DNA of 64,000 bases, from assembly GCF_003473485.1 (NCBI RefSeq), contig NC_053042.1, forward strand, positions 5,913,501-5,977,500. The letters run 5' to 3'. Below, in pieces: positions 22,417 to 31,627 of this stretch (the stretch's first letter is position 1; each line of letters starts with the position of its first letter). The translations under genes were made by a program, and so were the position numbers. This DNA comes from Medicago truncatula. Its lineage: Eukaryota > Streptophyta > Magnoliopsida > Fabales > Fabaceae. Below the pieces are notes generated by a model. It was not told the DNA's origin and searched no databases. It worked only from the letters and a program-made list of their open reading frames with translations.

Positions 22417-23659
22417 TTAATTCTGGAGAGACATGCCACAGCTGAAATATATTACTTGATTAAATGTATAGTATAGTAAAAATATATTTATTAATTTTAA
22501 TACAATGTGCCCAAGAAAATATGGAGCATTGCATGTAATACGACAAGTTAAGAAAATAAGTGTGAAACCTTTCACTTAGAAGACGCATTAGCCTCTGACT
22601 TTCAATGGCAGGGAATTTCAACTTTCCATCTAGCATAGGATTTTTCTCCATGATTTTCTTAATTTCATCTATCACATTCTTTCTCCCCCAATTTGCATCT
22701 TGATATGTTGAAAGTAATGGATGATCCCTAATCAGGTTAAAAATAAAGTTATACACATAAAGAATGATTTAATTCGGACTTCATCACACAAAATAAATAT
22801 TGAATCATACCTTATATTTTCAATTGTCAGAAGATGAGTCAAATCTTTAAATAGTGCTTCACTTTTTGAGCGAAATACTATCAGATCCGTCATGAGGATA
22901 TTGGAAGCCTTGGCACGGTCGTTGCTAATGAATTAAGACAAAAGCATAGAATAAGAAGGAAAAAAATCATGATTATTAACTACTAAAATATTGTGAAAAA
23001 AATTCAAAAAGAAAAAAAATGAAAAACTTTGTTTTATATTTGGTTCAAACAATGACTAAATACAATTAACATAGTCATTGTTACCTTCCAAAAATTAATT
23101 ACGGTTTTTCTATCATGTGTAAATTTGCACATGTTAAGAAGTTTGAAATAGAAATTTTAACCTTTTTTTTTTTGGTGCAAAATGCTTTACATAAAATTGG
23201 CAATAAAATTTGTCATTGCACATATATTGAGCATAAAATTCTTAACTACCTGTCCAATGCCTCAAGATATTTTTGCTTTCTAAGTTCAAAGAATATTTTG
23301 GTGGAGTGACCGTTGTCTTCAACTTTTGTGAATCCAGTTAGATATTTCTCAGCTTCATCCCACATCCCTTTGAGGATCATATCCTCGAAATATTCCTTGT
23401 CAAAATACAAACTGCTTTCACGCTCAATCCTGTAAATTAACAAAAGAATGAAGTGAAAATGAAATTCAGTGTTAAACAAATAATCATAAAAGAGAAAAAA
23501 ACATATTCATAATCGTATATGATAGTAAAAATAAATATAAGAATTGTTGGAGTTGAAAGAAAGAGATACATACGTATGTATCGTTTCCTTTAGACCTGCA
23601 TCACCCAAATATTGTAACACTGAGAAGATAACCTGCTCTTTGCTGTTGTTGTTTGCCAT
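22417..23659 (-). CDS. TOPLESS N-terminal-domain-only protein, copy 2
   Basis: Five exons (23574-23659, 23250-23429, 22811-22924, 22569-22727, 22417-22441 in transcription order) give 187 aa with the same exon lengths as copy 1 and a C-terminus ending SCGMSLQN. LisH, CTLH and CRA segments are intact and most differences from copy 1 are single substitutions (for example YLTGF for YLSGF). Every junction and the reading frame survive, which argues that both copies stayed under selection, though a recent duplication could also explain this. The recalled tetramer positions read I104 and H119 here with Glu at 124; EAR-groove positions are kept. No WD40 exons were found on either strand nearby. The in-frame extension past exon 4 into the intron is not favoured because the spliced ending is shared with copy 1. 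Confidence 0.85.
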
Positions 23660-23746
23660 TTTGATAACAACTACTTTTGTGAGAACTAAAGTATTCACTA
23701 ACCAATGTCAGAAGTTAAGTAATATTGTTTAAGGTGTCATAGGGGG

Positions 23747-23754
23747 TATTTATA
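23747..23754 (-). promoter_or_regulatory. TATA box of TOPLESS-domain gene copy 2
   Basis: Minus-strand TATAAATA lies about 88 bases upstream of the ATG, in the same context as copy 1. Confidence 0.55.
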
Positions 23755-23839
23755 CTCATGAAGAGTAAAATTTCTTCTCCATATATTAACATTTATGATT
23801 TAAAATCAATTTAAATATTCTATAAAAAAATTAAATTTA

Positions 23840-24060
23840 AATATTTGTAAAAGCCGGTCAAATATGTTATTTTAAAATAATATATATTTTAATTTATGAT
23901 TCAAATCTAATTTAAATATTTGTAAAAGCCGGTCAAATGCGTTATTATAAAATAATATCTATTTTAATTAATGATTCAAAATCAATTTAAATATTTATAA
24001 AAGCCGGTCAAATGCATTAAAATAAAATAATATCTATTTTACAATAAAATAATATATTTC
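23840..24060. repeat. Minisatellite with units of about 75 bp (3 units)
   Basis: Three units contain AAAAGCCGGTCAAAT at about 23850, 23923 and 24000, corresponding to the two-unit array at 19.96 kb and the three-unit array at 25.96 kb. Confidence 0.75.
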
Positions 24061-24710
24061 GTTGACGGTTGAAAAGATATCCTAATATTCCTTAAAAAAG
24101 ATATCTCAATAGATCATGTTAATAAATAGACATATTTTTTCTCGAAAGTCTAACTTAGTTGGTTGTGATATTTTACAATAATATAGTATAGGTCGACGTT
24201 CGAATCTCGAACACTCCACTTATTCACCTTAAGGTGTGAATTCTTAGTCACTAGGCTATTCGATAAAAAAAATAGACATCTTACTAGATATGATTATTTT
24301 TTAAATCCTAACATATATACTTTTTTAACAAGTAATCCTTACATATATTATTTAGTGATTAATATTAGGGTTAAATGATGTTTATCCCCTGTCATTTGAC
24401 CGAGTTTTGGTTTACCTTTATAGAAAATTTTTGGATTCCAACCTTCTAACTTGAAGATTTCTTTGGTTTACCTTCGTGAATTTTGACCCTAGAAAATAGA
24501 TGATATGATAGGGGTAAACTAAAATTCGTACAAATTATGAGGAGCAAGAGTACCTTAAATTTTAAAATTTGATGTCATGAAGATACAAAGCCACAAGTAA
24601 TCTTAAAATTACAAGGTTGAAATCCAAAGTTTATTTTTTACATGGGATAAATTAAAACTCGCCCAAATAGTAGGGGTAGACACCATATAACCCTTAATAT
24701 TATACATTTG
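24050..24710. repeat. Upstream duplicated block, copy A
   Basis: This block continues upstream of TOPLESS-domain copy 2 and matches about 26155-27090 upstream of copy 3. It includes a tRNA-like SINE (about 24145-24275) and a segment with CATTTGACCGAGTTTTGG. It shows the uninterrupted version of the site where the hAT-like MITE sits in copy B. Confidence 0.75.
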
Positions 24711-24714
24711 TTGT

Positions 24715-25420
24715 TTTTTTTATTATTATTATTATTACTAGCGCCGTCTTTTCGCTCTTTTTATTGCGTTAACGTTTGAAAATTATGAACGCTATTATTT
24801 TATGAAATTTTAATCTTGATCAAAAGTAAAAATATCAACAATATTTATTATAGAAAAAGTTGTTATTTAAGGGTATAATTGGGACAATGAAAAAGTAAAT
24901 ATAGATACAGTCATCTAGTTTGTTACACTTTTTAAACGATAAAGGAAAAAATTGGACATTTGTGTTTGTTACACTTTTATTTTAATATTTACATTTATTC
25001 TTATCTATTTGTTACATGTGTTATTTGTATTGAAAATTGATGACATTTATGAAAAGAAAAATTCAGCCCAAAAGAGCTGAAAATGGTTGTTTTCTTTATA
25101 TATAAGTGTCCATCTTTCCACTCTTTTTATTGCACTAACGTTTGAAAATTATGAGCGGTGTTTTTTTTTTATTTTTTTTTTTTTATGAAATTTTGATTTT
25201 GATTAAAACGAAAAAGTTATAACAAATTAAACTAACCATGATTATCTATTTCAATGACACAAAAAAAAAAATTATGGACAATAATTTTTAGCGACGCCAA
25301 CAATAATCTTTATTATATAAAAAGTTGTTTAACAGCATAAGTGGGATAATGAAAAGGTATGTATAAATATACTCATATAGTTTGTTACACTTTTTAAATG
25401 ATAAAGGAAAAAAAAACATA
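24715..25420. repeat. Pair of related AT-rich repeats
   Basis: Segments at about 24735-24960 and 25115-25410 share CTCTTTTTATTGC, AACGTTTGAAAATTATGA, ATGAAATTTT and GTTTGTTACACTTTTTAAA. The family is not recognised. The right copy abuts the truncated TOPLESS-domain copy 3. Confidence 0.6.
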
Positions 25421-25696
25421 ATCATAATCATATATGATATTAAAAGCTAAATATAAGAATTGTTGGAGTTAGAAGAGACACATACGTTTGTTACACTTTT
25501 TAAATGATAAAGGAAAAAAAACATAATCATAATCATATATGATAGTAAAAACTAAATATAAGAATTGTTGGAGTTAGAAGAGACATATACGTTTGTTACA
25601 CTTTTTAAATGATAAAGGAAAAAAAACATAATCATAATCATATATGATAGTAAAAACTAAATATAAGAATTGTTGGAGTTAAAAGAGATACATACG
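25381..25696. repeat. Three 105-106 bp tandem units spanning a breakpoint
   Basis: Units 25381-25486, 25487-25591 and 25592-25696 are nearly identical. Each joins the end of the neighbouring repeat (TTTGTTACACTTTTTAAA) to TOPLESS-domain intron 1 (ATAATCATATATGATA to ACATACG). The rearrangement junction itself was therefore amplified after it formed. Confidence 0.85.
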
Positions 25697-25784
25697 TGTG
25701 TACCGTTTCCTTTAGACCTACATCACCCAAATATTGCAACACTGAGAAGACGACCTGCTCTTTGCTGTTGTCGTTGTTTGCCAT
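25696..25784 (-). pseudogene. TOPLESS-domain gene copy 3, exon 1 only
   Basis: Exon 1 is intact with ATG, LisH start and donor site, and has one extra codon compared with copies 1 and 2 (N-N-D-N in place of N-N-N). Everything downstream of a short intron 1 stretch is missing and replaced by unrelated repeats. The promoter with TATA box is retained. It could still be transcribed as a short non-coding or micropeptide RNA, but no functional protein is expected. Confidence 0.85.
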
Positions 25785-25870
25785 CTTAATAACAACTACT
25801 TTTGTTGAGAACCAAAGTAATCACTAACCAATAGCAAAAGTTATGTAACATGGTTTAAGGTGTAATAGGG

Positions 25871-25878
25871 TATTTATA
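25871..25878 (-). promoter_or_regulatory. TATA box of truncated TOPLESS-domain copy 3
   Basis: Minus-strand TATAAATA is retained about 87 bases upstream of the exon 1 ATG, although the rest of the gene is gone. Confidence 0.5.
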
Positions 25879-25959
25879 TACATGAAGAGTAAAATTTCTT
25901 CTTCATATATTAATATTTATGGTTCAAAATCAATTTAAGTAAAAAAATAAATTTAAATA

Positions 25960-26165
25960 TTTGTAAAAGTCGGTCAAATGCGTTATTATAAAATAATATC
26001 TATTTTAATTTATGATTCAAATCAATTTAAATATTTGTAAAAGCCGGTCAAATGCGTTATTATGAAATAATATATATTTTAATTTATAATTCAAATCAAT
26101 TTAAATATTTGTAAAAGCTCGTCAAATGCGTTAAAGTAAAATAATATCTATTTTACAATAAAATA
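25960..26165. repeat. Minisatellite with units of about 75 bp (3 units, third array)
   Basis: Three units carry AAAGYCGGTCAAATGCG or a one-base variant, followed by AAAATAATAT, matching the other two arrays. Confidence 0.7.
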
Positions 26166-27110
26166 ATATATTTCGTTGACGGTTGAAAAGATATCCTAAT
26201 ATTCCTTAAAAAAGATATCCAATAGATCCTTTTAATAAATAACACCTTTTTCTCGAAAGTCTAACTTAGTTGGTAGTGATATTTTACAATAATATAATAT
26301 AGGTCGACGTTCGAATCCCGAACACTCCATTGATTTACTTTAAAATGTGAATTCTTAGTCACTAGACTATTCGATAAGAAAATAGACATCTTACTAGATA
26401 TGATTATTTTTTAAATCCTAACATATATACTTTTTAACAAGTAATCCTAACATAAATTATTTAGGCAGGGCCGTCCCTATTAAACTGGAGGCCCGACTCT
26501 TATAGTAAAAGCAGGCCCCTAATAATTTTTTTTTTAAAGATTAATCTTCTATTAAAATTGAAAATAACGCTCGTATAATAATTATTAACCACCGAAATCA
26601 AAATTAATAATTATTTTTACTAAAGACGTGTTTTTTAACTTAGAAATTGAAACATGGAACATGATTTTTTACTTAGAAATTGAAACATGAAACATGTTTA
26701 CTTTTCTTTTTTGAGTGGGGGTGGGGATATTGAGCAATAATTTTTTTCTTGAGGCCCATCACTCTGGGAGGCTCAGCTCGGTTGAATTCTTTACACTCCC
26801 CAAAGAACGGCCCTGTATTTAGGGATTAATATTAGAGTTAAATGATGTTTATCCCCTGTCATTTGACCGAGTTTTGGGTTACCTCTATAGAAAAACATTG
26901 GATTCCAACCTTCTAACTTAAAGATTTCTTTGGTTTTATACTTTCGTGAATTATGACCGTAGAAAATAGATGATATGATAGATGTAAACTAAAATTTGTT
27001 CAAATTATGAGGGGCGAAAGTACCTTAAATTTTAAAATTTGATGTCATGAAGGTACAAAGCCAAATAATCTTAAAATTACAAGGTTGAAAATGAAAATGT
27101 GTACGTATGC
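26155..27110. repeat. Upstream duplicated block, copy B
   Basis: It is collinear with 24050-24710, including the tRNA-like SINE (about 26250-26380), but interrupted by the 350-bp hAT-like MITE. The homology ends near the phrase ACAAGGTTGAAA. Confidence 0.75.
26466..26815. mobile_element. hAT-like MITE with 8-bp target-site duplication
   Basis: This 350-bp element starts CAGGGCCGTCC and ends with the inverted match ACGGCCCTG. It is flanked by perfect 8-bp direct repeats TATTTAGG (26458-26465, 26816-26823), the hAT signature. It has no coding capacity. The sister block at 24.35 kb has the uninterrupted site. Confidence 0.9.
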
Positions 27111-27201
27111 TAACTTGAATCTTCATATTTTTTGTTGGTCTAAGTTAACAAACTTCATGTTTTTTGTTGGATTCTCTTTGAATTTTTATGTTATGATATA
27201 G

Positions 27202-28023
27202 ATTAATGTTCAACTTAATCCATCACTTTTGGACGGTGTATCAACCTGGTCTTCGACTTTTATAAAATATCATGATCGATCATCACTTGGCAGAAGGCTA
27301 GCTAAGTTAGACCATCCATCTTAGAAAGATTGTCATGTCAAATTGGTCACCGTAATTACATACATAGTATCAAGTTGATCCTTGAAATAATACATTTTTT
27401 TTAATGAAAATAATACATTTATCTGGGTTTTGTTTGAGAGTTTGGAGGGAAGGGAAAAGAATGGTTTTGAGGGGTGAAAAATATAGGAAAAAATTGAGAA
27501 ATTTTTCATATTTTTTGAAAGAGTCTTTTGTTAGAGAGTGATAAATTAATACTTATGATTAATATATTTTTAATTTTAAAATATTATAACAATCTAAAGT
27601 AAATTTGAAGAATTCATATAAACCCTTCTAAACTTCCCAATAACCCTAATCCAATACAACATTTTAGTTCCCTCAAATAAGGAACGACTTATATTTTGAA
27701 GAAAAATAAACCCCCAAAGCTCTCTCCTCCTAATGTCTTCTATTTTTGCACTTACTCCTTCCTTTTTTTTCTTTTTCAAACTCTCCATTCGCAACCAAAG
27801 CCTTAATGTCTATTTAATCCATAAAATTACATGCTTAGCATCAACGAGGTATCTCCGGTTAACAAATACTAAATAAAGAGATTAATTACCAAAAAAATAA
27901 AATAAAGAGACTAATTAGATAAACTTTCTGCAAAGGGAATAACTAACTTAACATTTTATGATAGTGATTGAGGGATTAAATCAAAATACCCTAACAAAGT
28001 GAGGGACTAAGTTGAGCATTTGT
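27202..28023. mobile_element. Probable inverted-repeat DNA element, nested
   Basis: The left end (AATGTTCAACTTAATCCATC) and right end (GAGGGACTAAGTTGAGCATT) are imperfect inverted repeats. A second inverted-repeat element lies inside at about 27425-27802, with ends GGGTTTTGTTTGAGAGTTTG and CAAACTCTCCATTCGCAACC. Target duplications were not convincingly resolved. Confidence 0.45.
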
Positions 28024-28732
28024 TCCATGTTTTTTATATTAAAAATATCTCGTGTCTTTTCACTTAAAAAATCAATAATTCATTATCTTATGTCAATGGA
28101 GATAATAATCCATTAAAGTTGGAAAAGGCGCAAATCATCTCATCCAAATACTCTTGCATAAATAAAAGAGAATTATGATCTTATATAAACTAGTCAAACC
28201 ATGCACAAAAAATTAATACAATAACTACATCCCAAAGACTACAAGATCTTGAATTCGAGTTTTGGAGATGAAAATTATAGTTGGGTGTGGAGAGGTCTCT
28301 TAAGCAAGTTTCCTTCGACTTCAGATTAATCATCAACAAAATTGATAATCGTTTGTCTAATGATATGGTTAAACCCATAGTTTTCAACATGATCTTATCC
28401 TACCGAAATTACCTGCGAAACATGCATCTTACAAATGCAACTATTTTCCACTATTCAGATAAATCACTAGCCTGTAATCAAACATTCTTTGAACCTAAGT
28501 AGAATGGATAATTCTAGTTCCATCTATTTGTTTACTAGTCAAACTTTCTGTCCAAACTTAGATAAAGACTTTAGCTAGGTTATAAAATTCTGATGCCATT
28601 GCAAATCAGATTTTTTGTATTTTTCTAAAGACTATACTTCCATTGGTCTGAATAAGTTGCTCCTTAAATAAGTAGGGTAAAGTGTAGTACACGACTCTTT
28701 GAAAAATCAAGCACACAAAGACCCTACCTGCC

Positions 28733-28740
28733 TATAAAAG
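28733..28740 (+). promoter_or_regulatory. TATA box of the second alpha-amylase
   Basis: TATAAAAG lies 39 bases upstream of the start codon, much like the spacing at the intact amylase. The core promoter is preserved although the reading frame is broken. Confidence 0.5.
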
Positions 28741-28778
28741 GAAACATAACCGCAAAACCAAATACATACTTAAGAAAC

Positions 28779-30767
28779 ATGAAGTTTCTCCATTCAATAT
28801 GCTTCCTTTGCCTTTGCATTTCTATTTTTCCCTCTTTTTCTTCCTCTGCCATACTATTTCAGGTATAAACATTCTTTTGTCCTTCCACTCCTCTCTTTGT
28901 TTCATTTTATATTTAAATTTAATTAATTTATTAGATATTATTATGCAAAAACCATCGAAATACATGTGTTTGTTTTCTTCTATAGCACCGACACTTCAGA
29001 TGGAAGACGTGTCCAATGTCCGACATGGACATGTTGATTACATTCAATTAATTTTTTTTTCCAGTTTTTTATCGGTATTTGCGAGTCCATATTAGTGTCG
29101 TGTCCGGTGTTCGTGTGTGTCTGTATTTTTTTTTTCTTTTCCTTCTAATAGTGGGGAAGAGAGTTTAAAAGATATGAATTACATGTGTACATGTTGTAGG
29201 GGTTCAAGTGGGCATCAAGTGAAAAAGAAGGAGGATGGTGGAATTTCCTGAAGACCAAGGTCCCTGACATAGCAGATGCTGGTGTTGAATATGTTTGGCT
29301 TCCTCCTCCTTCCAACTCTCATGATGATGGTCCTCAAGGTAATTAATTAACCACTTCACAATATTATTATTTTTTGAGGGATTTTTCTAAACACATTTGT
29401 TTTCGTATTGAAAGGTTACTTGCCTAAAAGGCTATATGATCTTGACACATCCAAATACGGCAACAAGCAAGAACTGAAGTCATTAGTAGCAGCATTTCGT
29501 GAACAAGGAGTAAAATCCATATCTGATATAGTCATAAACCACAGAACAGCAGAGAGGTTAGACAACAATGGACTTAGCATCTTCGAAGGTGGTACTCCCG
29601 ACAATCGTCTAGATTGGGATGTGTCCTACATTTGTGGCAATGATGTTCAATTTAAAGGCACGGGAAACAACGACACAGGTATTACTATTCTCGATAGAAG
29701 TCACTGATAATATAAAATCCATCAAAGGATAGAAGTATAATGCTTATGTAGTAGAGAAGAACAACTAACCAGTGTAACTAACAATTAGTTACACCAAAAG
29801 ATACGTAAGACTTATATATAGTCGATAAAAATAAAAACTATAACTAGTTTAACTAACTATTACATCTAATAATCTAATAATAGGAGATGATTGGGGAGGA
29901 GCACCTGACGTCGATCACACAAATCCGAAAGTACAACAAGAGTTATCAGATTGGATGAATTGGTTGAAAACAGATGTTGGTTTTGTTGGTTGAATATTCG
30001 ACATGGTTGTTGGATATGCTCCAAGGTTCACAAAAAACTACGTGGAGAAAACCTCGCCTGATTTCACAGTTGGAGAGCTTTATAGAAACGTCGAATTAGG
30101 TTCAGATGGAAAACCATTGGCTAATCAAGATAAGCACCGTGAAACTTTAGTTAAATGGGTTAATGATGCTGGTGGTGTTGTTACTACTTTTGATTTTACT
30201 ACTAAGATGATTTTAGGTGCTGCTGTTCAAGGTGAACTTTGGAGGATGAAAGATGCTAATGGAAAACCACCTGGGATGATTGGAATAATGCCATCAAATG
30301 CTGTTACTTTTGTGGATAATCATGATACTGGGTCTCAGAAATTATGGCCATTTCCAGATGATAAAGTTATGTTGGGTTATGTTTATATTCTTACTCATCC
30401 TGGTCACCCTACAATTGTAAGTAACATGCATAAACCACAATCCTCTAATTTTTTTTTTGGTTAATTATAGGTTTTAGTATTAATTAATTGTTTAATTAAC
30501 TGTTGGTGCATGCAGTTCTATGATCACTACATAGAATGGGGACTAATGGAGCCTATAAAGAAATTGACAGCAATAAGGAAGAGGAATGGAATTACAGCAA
30601 CAAGCAATGTGAATATTTTGGCAGCTGAGAATGATCTCTATATGGCTAATATTGGCAACAAAATTATTGTTAAGATTGGACCTAAATTGGATCTTGGAAA
30701 CCTTCTTCCACCCAATGCACAGGTAGCTACCAGTGGACAAGATTATGCTGTATGGGAAATTAAGTGA
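28779..30767 (+). pseudogene. Second alpha-amylase, one in-frame stop
   Basis: Five exons (28779-28862, 29200-29338, 29415-29678, 29884-30416, 30516-30767) join in frame to 424 codons, but codon 199 (TGA at 29991-29993) replaces the Trp of the GWRFD motif and the next codon gives Ile instead of Arg, just before the nucleophile Asp. Both WR residues are conserved in GH13 amylases, so readthrough product would still be impaired. The rest is well preserved: signal peptide, [15 protein letters not shown] with the acid/base Glu, FVDNHDTGS and the C-terminal domain. It has one more intron (29679-29883) than the neighbouring amylase, at the loop before APDVDH. Promoter and splice sites look normal. 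A sequencing error cannot be excluded for the stop, but the adjacent Arg change supports real decay. Confidence 0.8.
28984..29128. mobile_element. Degraded MITE-like element in amylase-2 intron 1
   Basis: It starts AGCACCGACACTTCAG and holds GTGTCCGGTGTTCGTGTGTG near the end. It resembles the AGCACGGACACT element in the VPS11 intron at 42.2 kb. Confidence 0.4.
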
Positions 30768-31627
30768 AGCATATACCTTTGATTATAGATTAAATATGTA
30801 TTTTCACTATTAAATAAAATGAAATAAAAATAACAATGAATTGGCATTTGCATGCCTATTGTATAAGAACCAAAAATAAATTTCTATGGACTATACTTAT
30901 GAATATAAAGGCATGTTTGGATTGACTTATTTGAGCTTATCTGGCATAAGCAATTGCGAGACTGTTTGGAGAACTTATGAAAACAACATATGCTTATGAC
31001 ATGTTCATAAGTTGTTTTCAGCTTATTTTCGTAAGTTCTCCAAGATGGCTTATAGAAACAGCTTATAACTTTTGTACGAAAACAATTTGACTTTTTTTTT
31101 TTTTTTTTTTTTAGAGAAATAGCTTATAATAAACAGTTATAACTGATAAGCTGCAAATTAAACTGTGTATTCAAACAAGACCAAAATGGTATACTATACA
31201 AGGTGATGACATGAATTCATGTCTGAAATTCTTCTGTTGTTAATGAGTATATGAGATTAGTTACTTTATTATAAAAAATGAATTGCTTGCCTTTGTAAAA
31301 TTAAAACCACAATTCATAATACTTCAAATCTCAAACTCAAAAAATACCTTTGATTTGGTAAAATCTCACAAAGATCTTTACAGAAGCCGAAATTCAATGG
31401 CTTATACACAATACAGAAACATCTTTTTTTGTGTTTTGCTCTTTACTCACCAAGGGTGACGAACTTACTTCCATGTCCTCAAAAAGCACATAGTGGAAAA
31501 CCATTCACAATACTGCAAAATCACTAACATGTACAAGTATGGTATACTCTTTCAATAGTCTTCGAAAATATGAGTAGTTCAGAAGACTACTGCAATATAA
31601 GAAAGCACTGTAGTTTCTCAAAAGTAA
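30768..31627. other. intergenic between convergent genes
   Basis: This holds the 3' ends of the second amylase (+) and the WEB1-like gene (-). A MITE-like element occupies 30.91-31.18 kb. Nothing else was recognised. Confidence 0.6.
30910..31182. mobile_element. MITE-like element (GGCATGTTTGG family)
   Basis: The ends GGCATGTTTGGATTG and ATTCAAACAAGACC are imperfect inverted repeats. Internal AGCTTAT and ATAAGCT motifs and GAACTTATGAAAAC also occur in the element at 38.1 kb inside VPS11. Target duplications are unclear. Confidence 0.5.

Larger units (their letters stand above)
16580..23870. repeat. Tandem segmental duplication (two units of about 3.4-3.6 kb)
   Basis: Unit 1 (about 16.58-19.99 kb) and unit 2 (about 20.27-23.87 kb) are collinear: amylase intron 3 end and exon 4, downstream DNA, an old minus-strand LINE, then the TOPLESS-domain gene with all five exons and its promoter. 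Unit 2 differs by decay of the amylase exon and by a later LINE insertion at 21.8 kb. The duplication therefore started within an amylase intron. Confidence 0.9.

Noticed and set aside
22460-22756. 98-aa reading of TOPLESS-domain copy 2 extending past exon 4
   Set aside because: It reads into intron sequence; the spliced ending SCGMSLQ is shared by both copies and uses good GT-AG sites.
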